From contig JAFQNM010000239.1 of assembly GCA_017395885.1 (NCBI GenBank), positions 1-7,000 of the forward strand: DNA of 7,000 bases, given 5' to 3'. The stretch comes from Clostridia bacterium. Lineage in GTDB: Bacteria; Bacillota; Clostridia; Oscillospirales; CAG-272. A program made the position numbers and the translations under genes. The notes beneath the pieces were generated by a model that saw only the letters and a list, made by a program, of their open reading frames with translations, searched no databases and was not told the DNA's origin. This document shows positions 1 through 5,206 of this stretch, piece after piece; positions within the stretch are counted from its first letter, which is position 1, and each line of letters begins with the position of its first letter.

Positions 1-2391
1 AAGAAGAAAAAGAAGAAAAAGAAGGGCGAAGAGGAGCCTGAGGATAATGCAGATATCCCTGAGGACTCTATCATCCCTGAGGAGCCTGTAGACGGTGAGA
101 CCCCCGCTGAGGACGAAACTCCCGCTGAGGACGAAACTCCTGCAGAGGACGAAACTCCTGCAGAGGATGAGACTCCTGCAGAGGATGAGACTCCGGCTGA
201 GGAAAACGGCGGCTCCGAAAATCAGGATAAGAATGCTCCTTCAGACGTTGAGCATATTCCTGCTCCCACCGAAAATGATGAGCCCGTAGCGGGAATAATT
301 CCCGACCGTAAGCCTTATCATGAGAGATATTATCTCCTGTTCGGTGACGTAAATGAGCCCGGATGCATCGATCAGACAGGAACAAAGGATTATCTTGAAG
401 CCCTCGGCCTTGCGTTCAATCCTCTCAGCCAGGCAAGAGAAGGAAAGAACATTTCCAAGATCATTGAGCTGACGTTCAAGCCCGGTAAGAAGAACACAAG
501 ATATTGTGACTTCTGCGGAACCGAAATATTCGGTGTAGAATATGAGACCCTTGCAGACGGCAGAGACAGATGTCTCCAGTGCAGTAAAACTGCCATCAAG
601 TCCGGTGAGGAGTTCAAGCGTATATTCGAGGATGTCAGAAGAAATATGGAGTCCTTCTTCGGAATCAGACTCAACGTAGGCGTAAAGGTGGAAATGGTCA
701 ATGCCAAAACACTGCATAAACGCCTTGGAGAAAGCTTTGTTCCTACCGCAGATAGCGACGGAAGAGTTCTTGGAGTAGCGATCAAGGATAGAAACGGCTT
801 CAGCCTCCTTGTAGAGAACGGCTCACCCAGAATGGCATCAATCTCCACCATAGCTCATGAGCTTACCCATATATGGCAGTATGTCAACTGGGATGGCAAG
901 CGTATCCGTAAGAAATACGGAAAGGATCTGGAGCTTGAGGTTTATGAGGGTATGGCCAAATGGGTAGAGGTGCAGTATGCATACCTCATAAATGATCCCG
1001 CTCTTGCAAAGAGAACGGAGATACTCACCTCCTTCAGAGATGATGAGTATGGCAGAGGCTTCCTCCGTTACAGAGCAAACTATCCGTTCTCACCCGGAAC
1101 TATTCTGACAAGGGCAACTCCCTTTATGAACCTTGATGAGCCTCTTGCAATGGACTATTGCGGTGCCATCAGCATAATTCCTCCCTCCGATTCCGGTATA
1201 GGACTTCCCGAGGATGACGATGGTGTTCCCACCGACGATAACGGAGGAGCAACACCTCCCACCGGAGTAATTCCTACTGCAGACGATGCGGTAAGAGGCC
1301 CCACAGACAGAGAGTTCGGCAATGCGCCCAAATTCTCATATGAGCGTCTCTCAGATGAGGAGAAGATCGTATATGATCAGTATGTTGATGCAATAGAGAA
1401 CTTCAAGCCTGAGCTTTGTCCCCTGAATGCAGAGGTAACTCTCGATCAGGCAAAGAAGATCATGGACTACGTTCTTGCAGATCATCCCGAAATATTCTGG
1501 TTCTACTATAACGAAACCTACTCCTATAATCCCGAAACGATGATAGTAGGTAAGCTTAGCTTCGAATACAGAATGACAAGGGAAGAGGCTTCAAAGAGAC
1601 AGGATGAGATTGAAGAGTCTATAAGACCCTTCCTTGATTCGCTTTCAGATACAATGAGTGATTATGAGGTGGTCAAGAAGGTATACGAAAATATCATCAA
1701 TCTTGTAGATTATGATACGATCGGTCTTGAGAGACAGAAGAAGATCCCCAGAAATGAGAGAAGCACCCAGCCTGATGATCTCAGATCCATCTACGGCGTG
1801 TTCGTTCAGAAGAAGGCAGTATGTGCAGGCTATGCCAAGGCAATACAGTTCCTTCTCAATGTTCTCGGAATAGAGTGCGTATACGTAACCAGTGATACCC
1901 ATGCGTGGAACGTTGTAAAGGTAGAGGGCGACTACTACCACATCGACGTAACCTGGGGAGACGGTACCGATACCAAGAATAAGGACGGAATTGATGCAGT
2001 AGATTACGGCTGCTTCTGTATAACAACAGAAGAGGTACTCAGACTTGATGCACATAAGCCCGAGGCTGTATGGCAGCTGCCCCTGTGCACAGCAGTGAAG
2101 TGCAATTACCACCGCCGTCACGGTCTGTATTTCGATACCTTCGATTATGACAGGATTCGTGATATCGTGTGTGAATGCATATCCCGCGGTCAGGAGTATA
2201 TCACCTTCAAGTTTGGAACCGATGCACTTTATAATCAGGCCAAAGCAAGCCTGATAGATGACAGAAAGTTTATGGAAGCATTGAGTTATGCCAACCTTAA
2301 GACAGACAGACAGGTAGATCTCCGCTATACGTATATACCTTCTGCACCTAAGAGGATCATCAGCTTCTATCTGAAGAACTGTATTAAATGA
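1..2391 (+). CDS. Multidomain protein, 5' partial: zinc knuckle, DA1-like HExxH metallopeptidase, transglutaminase-like domain
   Basis: The reading frame is open from the first base, so the start lies upstream; 796 residues are visible (numbered from the edge). In order: eight lysines (1-8); an acidic Pro/Glu stretch with TPAEDE repeats (34-69); a CxxC-x18-CxxC zinc knuckle (C169, C172, C191, C194); a metallopeptidase site HELTH (286-290) with a likely third zinc ligand E316 in YEGMAKW; an Asp/Pro/Gly linker (about 395-440); and a transglutaminase-like core with C608 (AVCAGYA), H634 (HAWNVV) and D649 (IDVTWGD). A LIM-like zinc module followed by HExxH resembles the DA1-like peptidase family; that is recognition from memory. 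The C-terminal part matches clostridial transglutaminase-like proteins, usually proteases or amidases. The first ATG in frame after the edge, at 646, lies inside the folded region past the zinc knuckle and is not the start. Localisation and substrate are unknown because the N-terminus is missing. Confidence 0.9.
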   Translation, partial: KKKKKKKKGEEEPEDNADIPEDSIIPEEPVDGETPAEDETPAEDETPAEDETPAEDETPAEDETPAEENGGSENQDKNAPSDVEHIPAPTENDEPVAGIIPDRKPYHERYYLLFGDVNEPGCIDQTGTKDYLEALGLAFNPLSQAREGKNISKIIELTFKPGKKNTRYCDFCGTEIFGVEYETLADGRDRCLQCSKTAIKSGEEFKRIFEDVRRNMESFFGIRLNVGVKVEMVNAKTLHKRLGESFVPTADSDGRVLGVAIKDRNGFSLLVENGSPRMASISTIAHELTHIWQYVNWDGKRIRKKYGKDLELEVYEGMAKWVEVQYAYLINDPALAKRTEILTSFRDDEYGRGFLRYRANYPFSPGTILTRATPFMNLDEPLAMDYCGAISIIPPSDSGIGLPEDDDGVPTDDNGGATPPTGVIPTADDAVRGPTDREFGNAPKFSYERLSDEEKIVYDQYVDAIENFKPELCPLNAEVTLDQAKKIMDYVLADHPEIFWFYYNETYSYNPETMIVGKLSFEYRMTREEASKRQDEIEESIRPFLDSLSDTMSDYEVVKKVYENIINLVDYDTIGLERQKKIPRNERSTQPDDLRSIYGVFVQKKAVCAGYAKAIQFLLNVLGIECVYVTSDTHAWNVVKVEGDYYHIDVTWGDGTDTKNKDGIDAVDYGCFCITTEEVLRLDAHKPEAVWQLPLCTAVKCNYHRRHGLYFDTFDYDRIRDIVCECISRGQEYITFKFGTDALYNQAKASLIDDRKFMEALSYANLKTDRQVDLRYTYIPSAPKRIISFYLKNCIK
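100..207 (+). repeat. In-frame 18-bp tandem repeat encoding TPAEDE
   Basis: Six 18-bp units begin at 100, 118, 136, 154, 172 and 190. The first five translate exactly as TPAEDE; the sixth is TPAEEN. Neighbouring units are nearly identical in DNA, and variants such as CCC GCT versus CCT GCA are shared by adjacent copies, as expected of expansion by slippage or unequal exchange. The repeat makes an acidic, flexible spacer between the Lys-rich end and the first folded part. Copy number may vary between strains. Confidence 0.9.
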
Positions 2392-2396
2392 TAAAA

Positions 2397-2423
2397 ACCT
2401 CCCCGTGCAGGTCACGGGGAGGT
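2397..2423. terminator. Intergenic GC-rich hairpin; terminator-like only on the minus strand
   Basis: A perfect 11-bp stem (2397-2407 with 2413-2423, five-base loop) begins six bases after the stop of the large gene. On the plus strand no T-run follows, the next bases being AAATCAT. On the minus strand the stem runs into TTTTT (2393-2397), the usual intrinsic terminator form. It may therefore stop antisense transcription, or act on the plus-strand mRNA as a processing or stability hairpin between two co-transcribed genes. The hairpin is certain as sequence; its role is inferred. Confidence 0.5.
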
Positions 2424-2474
2424 AAATCATAAGCTAACCCGGAGAGCGCAAGACTCTCTGAGAAAGGTAAAAAT

Positions 2475-2738
2475 ATGAAAAAGATAATTCCTATCGTTGT
2501 TGTGGTGGTAATCGTAATAGCAGCGATCATAATCGTTCCCAAGTTCATGCATACCTGTGATGATTGTGGCAAGTTCTTTGTGGGAAGCGGCTATGAGCCC
2601 AGCGTTCTTGCTGATTTTGCAACAGATCTGACAGGTGATGAAGCAATGGAGATCATCTGCAAGGAGTGTGCAAAGGAGCATCACTTCCTTACCTCTGAGG
2701 AAGACCTTGATAAGTTCAAGATCGATCCCTTCAATTAA
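2475..2738 (+). CDS. Small membrane-anchored CxxC/CxxC protein
   Basis: An 87-residue protein of no named family that I recognise. Residues 4-21 form a very hydrophobic segment rich in Val and Ile after MKK, so it is an N-terminal membrane anchor or uncleaved signal. It is followed by C28-x2-C31, an acidic middle, and C62-x2-C65, a likely four-cysteine zinc site, with HH at 69-70. The first motif (CDDCGKFFVG) resembles CDFCGTEIFG in the large upstream gene. By the positive-inside rule the Cys-rich part would be outside the cell. Start: ATG with AGAAAGG (2461-2467) seven bases upstream. It lies 83 bases after the large gene in the same direction with no clear promoter between, so co-transcription is likely. 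A thiol role instead of zinc binding is possible. Confidence 0.8.
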   Translation: MKKIIPIVVVVVIVIAAIIIVPKFMHTCDDCGKFFVGSGYEPSVLADFATDLTGDEAMEIICKECAKEHHFLTSEEDLDKFKIDPFN

Positions 2739-2745
2739 AGAAAAT

Positions 2746-2781
2746 AAAGAAAAAGCCTTCCGAAGGGAAGGCTTTTTCTTT
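2746..2781. terminator. Bidirectional intrinsic terminator between convergent genes
   Basis: Arms 2746-2761 and 2766-2781 pair perfectly over 16 bp around a four-base loop (GAAG). GCCTTCC forms the GC-rich top and A-rich/T-rich outer arms supply a T-run on both strands. It ends the plus-strand small Cys protein gene and the minus-strand prsW gene. The prsW stop codon (2780-2782) overlaps the outer end of the stem. Confidence 0.93.
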
Positions 2782-3649
2782 AAGAAATAATGGAGTTGTA
2801 AAGCTCGGGATTCTCAGATGCAAAGGTGTGTAACTGGGGATACTTTTTAATTACCATTTTTGTAGAGTAAACGTTATCTGAAACATCCTCTGCAGAGACC
2901 TTTTTAATAGTTGAGAAGCAGTATATGTACATAGCAACGATGAAGGCGATAAGAAGAAGTATCTCAGCGATGGTGCCGTTAAAGCAGCAGTAGTCGTAAA
3001 GACCGTGCATAACAGTGGGAACGATGAGGCTGAGCAGGGAGCTGTACTTTGTTGAGAATTTAGAGTTTCCTGCGGGAATTGCACCGCACTGCATAAACTT
3101 CGCCTCAAGTTCCTGAGCCTTGATCGTCATGTGAGTAATGCTGTAGTAGTATCCCATCATAACACCAAAGAACATATGACCGGGAACGGACATAACAGCT
3201 CTCATAACAGCATTGCCAAAGCCGTTAGAGATAACGTACAAAACATTTTCAAGAGCGGCAAAGCCGAGGGAAACAAAGATAGCATAAATAAGGCCGTCAA
3301 AAAGGGAATTGAAATTCTTGTTTTTGCGAGTTAAGAGATGGAGAGCGCCCCATTTGAAGAACTCTTCAATAATTGCAACGCCGATAAAGGCAGTGAGAAG
3401 ATGGTATAGTCTGACAGAAATGAAGCCGAGATGAGAGGTATCATCCTCAAAAACACCGAACAACCTGTCAATAACACCGCCAACTGCAAATTCAGCAAAG
3501 ACAACGGGGATAATAATAATGATTCCGGCAAAAAGAAGCTTAAGCAAGAGTCCTACAGGCTCTTTTTCAACACTGTCCTTTTTGTAAACGTAAATGCAAA
3601 GAATAATGGCAGGCAAAAGTGCTGCTGCAATAAGTAAAAACGTGTTCAT
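2780..3649 (-). CDS. prsW: PrsW-family intramembrane protease
   Basis: A 289-residue polytopic membrane protein with the conserved motifs of PrsW, the family whose Bacillus member makes the first cut in anti-sigma factor RsiW. Visible are EEFFKW (E95, E96), FDGLIYA at 117-123, AALENVLY (E134), PGHMFFG (H158) and HGLYDY (H215, D219). These polar residues sit in or beside hydrophobic segments and form the presumed active site. About seven or eight membrane segments are likely. It is longer than the roughly 220-residue Bacillus protein because of extra loops and a soluble tail of about 40 residues. Start: ATG with GAGAGG (3655-3660) five bases upstream. It begins 14 bases after yidD ends, so the two are co-transcribed. 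No anti-sigma gene is adjacent, so the substrate is unknown and RsiW-like signalling should not be assumed. Confidence 0.92.
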   Translation of the reverse strand: MNTFLLIAAALLPAIILCIYVYKKDSVEKEPVGLLLKLLFAGIIIIIPVVFAEFAVGGVIDRLFGVFEDDTSHLGFISVRLYHLLTAFIGVAIIEEFFKWGALHLLTRKNKNFNSLFDGLIYAIFVSLGFAALENVLYVISNGFGNAVMRAVMSVPGHMFFGVMMGYYYSITHMTIKAQELEAKFMQCGAIPAGNSKFSTKYSSLLSLIVPTVMHGLYDYCCFNGTIAEILLLIAFIVAMYIYCFSTIKKVSAEDVSDNVYSTKMVIKKYPQLHTFASENPELYNSIIS

Positions 3650-3663
3650 GATAACCTCTCATA

Positions 3664-4134
3664 TTAAGGATAGTCATAGCCACCGTCGTTTGCATTGCAA
3701 CGGTGCATTCTGTTGAAGCCCTTTTTAAGACCTTTGAATAAACCGTACTTTTCAAGAGAAAGGATCATATATTCAGAGCAAGAGGGCTCAAAACGACATC
3801 TGTTGCGAATTGCCGCGGGAGCATATCTCTGGTAGATCTTAACACAGCAAATTGCGGCATCCTTGAGATTTGCGGCATAATAGAGAGCCAGCAAAACGGA
3901 GGCAGAGATAACAGCAACGTAGGTCCTACCGTCAAAAAGTGTGTAAACGTAGCAGAGAAGAGCCAAAACTGCAGGTGGCAAAAGAACTGAAATAAAGACC
4001 CTCAACCAGTTGATCTTGGGTCTTACAAGCTTTCTTTTATAGAACGTGCTTCTGGGGTCATCTGTTTCGAACAAAGACTTGGCAATAGAGTCAATATCCT
4101 TGAGCTGATCCTCATTAAATTCAAATTCCTTCAA
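3664..4134 (-). CDS. yidD: YidD membrane protein insertion efficiency factor with N-terminal two-helix extension
   Basis: With a TTG start this is 156 residues. The C-terminal part (about 91-156) is YidD: KIYQRYAP, RCRFEPSCSEY (C113, C119), GLFKGLKKG, RMHRC (C146) and a final GGYDYP. YidD aids insertion of membrane proteins with YidC/Sec and normally has 70-100 residues. Here a charged N-terminus (1-40) and two hydrophobic segments (about 45-66 and 72-90) precede it. Start choice: AGGAGG (4142-4147) lies seven bases before TTG at 4132-4134; an in-frame GTG further up (4162-4164) has no ribosome site and would place AGGAGG inside the gene. The usual rnpA/yidC neighbours are absent; it sits between a DUF4177-like gene and prsW. 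Family is certain; the role of the extension is unknown. Confidence 0.93.
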   Translation of the reverse strand: MKEFEFNEDQLKDIDSIAKSLFETDDPRSTFYKRKLVRPKINWLRVFISVLLPPAVLALLCYVYTLFDGRTYVAVISASVLLALYYAANLKDAAICCVKIYQRYAPAAIRNRCRFEPSCSEYMILSLEKYGLFKGLKKGFNRMHRCNANDGGYDYP

Positions 4135-4141
4135 AACAGAA

Positions 4142-4147
4142 CCTCCT
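4142..4147 (-). promoter_or_regulatory. Ribosome binding site that fixes the TTG start of yidD
   Basis: On the minus strand a perfect AGGAGG is followed by seven bases and TTG (4132-4134). This is the strongest ribosome site in the window and supports the rare TTG start over the upstream GTG. An ATG at 4166-4168 is out of frame and opens only 15 codons. Confidence 0.8.
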
Positions 4148-4156
4148 GAAATAGAA

Positions 4157-4172
4157 TAACTCACACATAAGC
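4157..4172. repeat. Left arm of a perfect 16-bp inverted repeat around the DUF4177-like gene
   Basis: TAACTCACACATAAGC here is the exact reverse complement of 4450-4465. This arm lies between the DUF4177-like stop and the yidD ribosome site. The arms enclose 277 bases that contain one complete gene. In the operon mRNA the two arms could pair. They could instead be two opposed copies of an operator, or the ends of an inserted or invertible cassette. Confidence 0.85.
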
Positions 4173-4190
4173 CGAATTAAAAATTAAAAA

Positions 4191-4427
4191 TTAGATGTCT
4201 CTCTCGAAAATGAGCATGTAGTAGGTTGTAGAAACGGGGGGCTGGAAAAGAGCCATAAGAGCGCAGCCGGGAGTTTCAGTAACGGTGATGGTCTCCATGG
4301 AGTGGTAAGCCCAACCGCCTGCTGCCTCTCTGTTGATGATATCGCCAAAAAGATTAAATGCTGCCTGAGTGTCGCCCTTCTTAACACTGATGTTCTGAGG
4401 GCCTGCAACTGCCTTGTACTGTTTCAT
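4191..4427 (-). CDS. DUF4177-like small protein
   Basis: A 78-residue soluble protein without signal or membrane segment. It starts MKQYKAV and contains NLFGDIINREAAGGW followed by METITVTE and ends TYYMLIFERD. This strand-helix-strand pattern with a central GGW is that of the DUF4177 family of short clostridial and bacterial proteins; the family call is from memory and no function is established. Start: ATG with AGGAAG (4435-4440) seven bases upstream. It is the first gene behind the promoter at 4482-4510, followed 56 bases later by yidD, so it probably heads the operon. After its stop there is an AT-rich direct repeat (about 4176-4193) but no terminator hairpin. It is bracketed by the 16-bp inverted repeat. 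Confidence 0.8.
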   Translation of the reverse strand: MKQYKAVAGPQNISVKKGDTQAAFNLFGDIINREAAGGWAYHSMETITVTETPGCALMALFQPPVSTTYYMLIFERDI

Positions 4428-4449
4428 TAGTATACTTCCTTTCAGTTGT

Positions 4450-4465
4450 GCTTATGTGTGAGTTA
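4450..4465. repeat. Right arm of the 16-bp inverted repeat
   Basis: GCTTATGTGTGAGTTA, exact reverse complement of 4157-4172. It lies in the 5' leader of the minus-strand operon, about 10-25 bases after the inferred transcription start and just upstream of the DUF4177-like ribosome site, so either a protein bound here or long-range RNA pairing could affect expression. Confidence 0.85.
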
Positions 4466-4481
4466 ACCACTTATACATAAT

Positions 4482-4510
4482 AATATAACACAATTCTCAT
4501 ATTTTGTAAA
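4482..4510 (-). promoter_or_regulatory. Sigma-A-type promoter of the DUF4177-like/yidD/prsW operon
   Basis: On the minus strand TTTACA (4505-4510), a 17-base spacer and TATATT (4482-4487) match the -35/-10 pattern closely. The start would be near 4475, giving a leader of about 50 bases that holds the right arm of the inverted repeat and the ribosome site. The region is very AT-rich. Confidence 0.75.
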
Positions 4511-4552
4511 CAGATTTTTGACAAAAATATATAATAAAGTAGAAAAAATGTG

Positions 4553-4577
4553 ATAAAAATAAAAGCCCCAAAGGGGC
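4553..4577 (-). terminator. Intrinsic terminator, minus strand
   Basis: GCCCC (4565-4569) pairs with GGGGC (4573-4577) around three bases. On the minus strand the stem is followed by TTTTATTTTTA; on the plus strand there is no T-run. The stem is only 5 bp but all G-C. It would end the transcript of the decayed gene at 4660-5008 before the next promoter at 4482-4510. Confidence 0.65.
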
Positions 4578-4597
4578 AGAGCAAAATGGCGTAAAAT

Positions 4598-4656
4598 GAA
4601 ATAACCCTTGACTGAAGACCTTCTTTACGATCTGTAGCTCAGCCAAGGGTTATTTC
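4598..4656. repeat. Long imperfect hairpin, 18-bp arms
   Basis: GAAATAACCCTTGACTGA (4598-4615) faces TCAGCCAAGGGTTATTTC (4639-4656) with one mismatch at 4611/4643 and a 23-base loop. On the plus strand this pair is A-C; in a minus-strand RNA it becomes a U-G wobble, so the stem is fully paired only in that RNA. It lies between the decayed gene's end and the minus-strand terminator. It may be a 3' structure, a small RNA or the scar of a mobile element; the sequence does not decide. Confidence 0.7.
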
Positions 4657-4659
4657 TGT

Positions 4660-5008
4660 TCACTCTTGAAGTCTAACATCATTTAAACCTCTCTTTCTGA
4701 ATTTGCAGGTGAATTTCTGAAAAGCCAAGAACAAAAATTTTGTTTTTTCCCGTGCTCGGGATACAAAGATGATCGACTTATCAGAAGAGAAGAACTGCTC
4801 AATGTTTGATCAATACTGTCATCCGTTCGATACCTTGAGGTATATGCTATCTATGTAAACTGCATTTGAATTGAACACCGAGTGTTCGCGACTTCCTACA
4901 AGAATCTCATCCACACGTAACGCTGCCTGGCAAATAACTAAACTAAATTTAACAGTATCGTTGTCCGGATCAGCTCTGATCTTTTATTTGAGCTTTTTAA
5001 TTCTTCAT
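4660..5008 (-). pseudogene. Probable decayed small gene, product unrecognised
   Basis: AAGGAAAGGG (5017-5026) lies eight bases before ATG at 5006-5008, but that frame stops after three codons. Shifting by one base (one extra A) gives MRIKKLK, a stop, then 54 codons of protein-like sequence (4983-4819, including FSLVICQAAL, VDEILVGSREHSVF, AVYIDSIYLKV), two stops, and 49 more codons in the same frame ending at 4660 (FFSSDKSIIFVSRAREKTKF). A strong ribosome site followed by long same-frame pieces broken by one shift and three stops suggests a dead gene of about 115 codons. I do not recognise the family. Chance open frames in AT-rich DNA, or two separate tiny genes, remain possible. A ten-codon ORF at 4682-4650 (MMLDFKSEQK) with GAGAGG upstream overlaps its 3' end in another frame. 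Confidence 0.35.
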
Positions 5009-5032
5009 TGGTATCACCCTTTCCTTGTCTAT

Positions 5033-5061
5033 ATGTTATCATAAGAAAAGGAAGAAATCAA
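5033..5061 (-). promoter_or_regulatory. Possible promoter of the decayed minus-strand gene
   Basis: On the minus strand TTGATT (5056-5061), 17 bases, and TAACAT (5033-5038). The match is moderate. The spacing and the ribosome site just downstream make it plausible; an overlapping TATGAT is an alternative -10 but has no good partner. Confidence 0.35.
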
Positions 5062-5146
5062 TACACGGATTGTACAAAATTAACTAAAATAATTTATTCA
5101 GAACGCAGAAACTGAGCATTATGACCATTAAGTTTTAAAACACGTA

Positions 5147-5176
5147 TTGACAAAGCGATAATAGATTTGATATACT
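5147..5176 (+). promoter_or_regulatory. Strong extended -10 promoter P1
   Basis: TTGACA (5147-5152), an 18-base spacer and TATACT (5171-5176) preceded by TGA, an extended -10. The start should be near 5183, only a few bases before the hairpin at 5186. The stretch TTTGATATACTGAATA (5166-5181) recurs with one change at 5321-5336, inside the promoter nearest the XRE gene. Confidence 0.65.
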
Positions 5177-5185
5177 GAATATGTT

Positions 5186-5206
5186 GGGGCGTAAATGCCC
5201 CTTTTT
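5186..5206 (+). terminator. Terminator-like hairpin directly after P1
   Basis: GGGGC (5186-5190) pairs with GCCCC (5197-5201) around six bases, followed by TTTTT (5202-5206), then G and four more T. It looks like a plus-strand intrinsic terminator but begins within a few bases of the predicted P1 start, so terminated RNA would be only about 25 bases long. It may instead be a 5' stabilising hairpin, since an ORF begins inside it. Confidence 0.45.

Noticed and set aside
100..207. CRISPR-like or intergenic tandem repeat
   Set aside because: The 18-bp units are contiguous, in frame and without spacers; they are coding repeats.
646..648. ATG as start of the large gene
   Set aside because: The same frame is open from base 1 and encodes the repeats and the CxxC/CxxC module upstream, so this Met is internal.
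71..717. Minus-strand open frames of 104 and 158 codons, and a 64-codon plus-strand frame at 95-289
   Set aside because: They are shadows of the large plus-strand gene; repeats such as PLQE or LLQRTKL come from reading the TPAEDE repeat in other frames.
1645..2430. 261-codon minus-strand open frame opposite the transglutaminase domain
   Set aside because: It lies wholly opposite conserved catalytic motifs, has no recognised domain, and no convincing ribosome site was seen. Its length is explained by the codon use of the plus-strand gene.
2440..2460. Second small hairpin upstream of the small Cys protein gene as a riboswitch
   Set aside because: Only about seven pairs with one G-T and a seven-base loop; no conserved riboswitch feature is visible.
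3131..3637. Plus-strand open frames of 67 and 68 codons inside prsW
   Set aside because: Opposite strand of conserved PrsW motifs, with Asn/Lys-rich composition typical of antisense reading.
4184..4408. 74-codon minus-strand frame overlapping the DUF4177-like gene
   Set aside because: Shifted frame of the better supported gene at 4191-4427, which has the ribosome site and a family pattern.
4598..4656. Insertion sequence or MITE bounded by these arms
   Set aside because: No target duplication or transposase is visible, and the arms are only 23 bases apart. Kept as a hairpin only.
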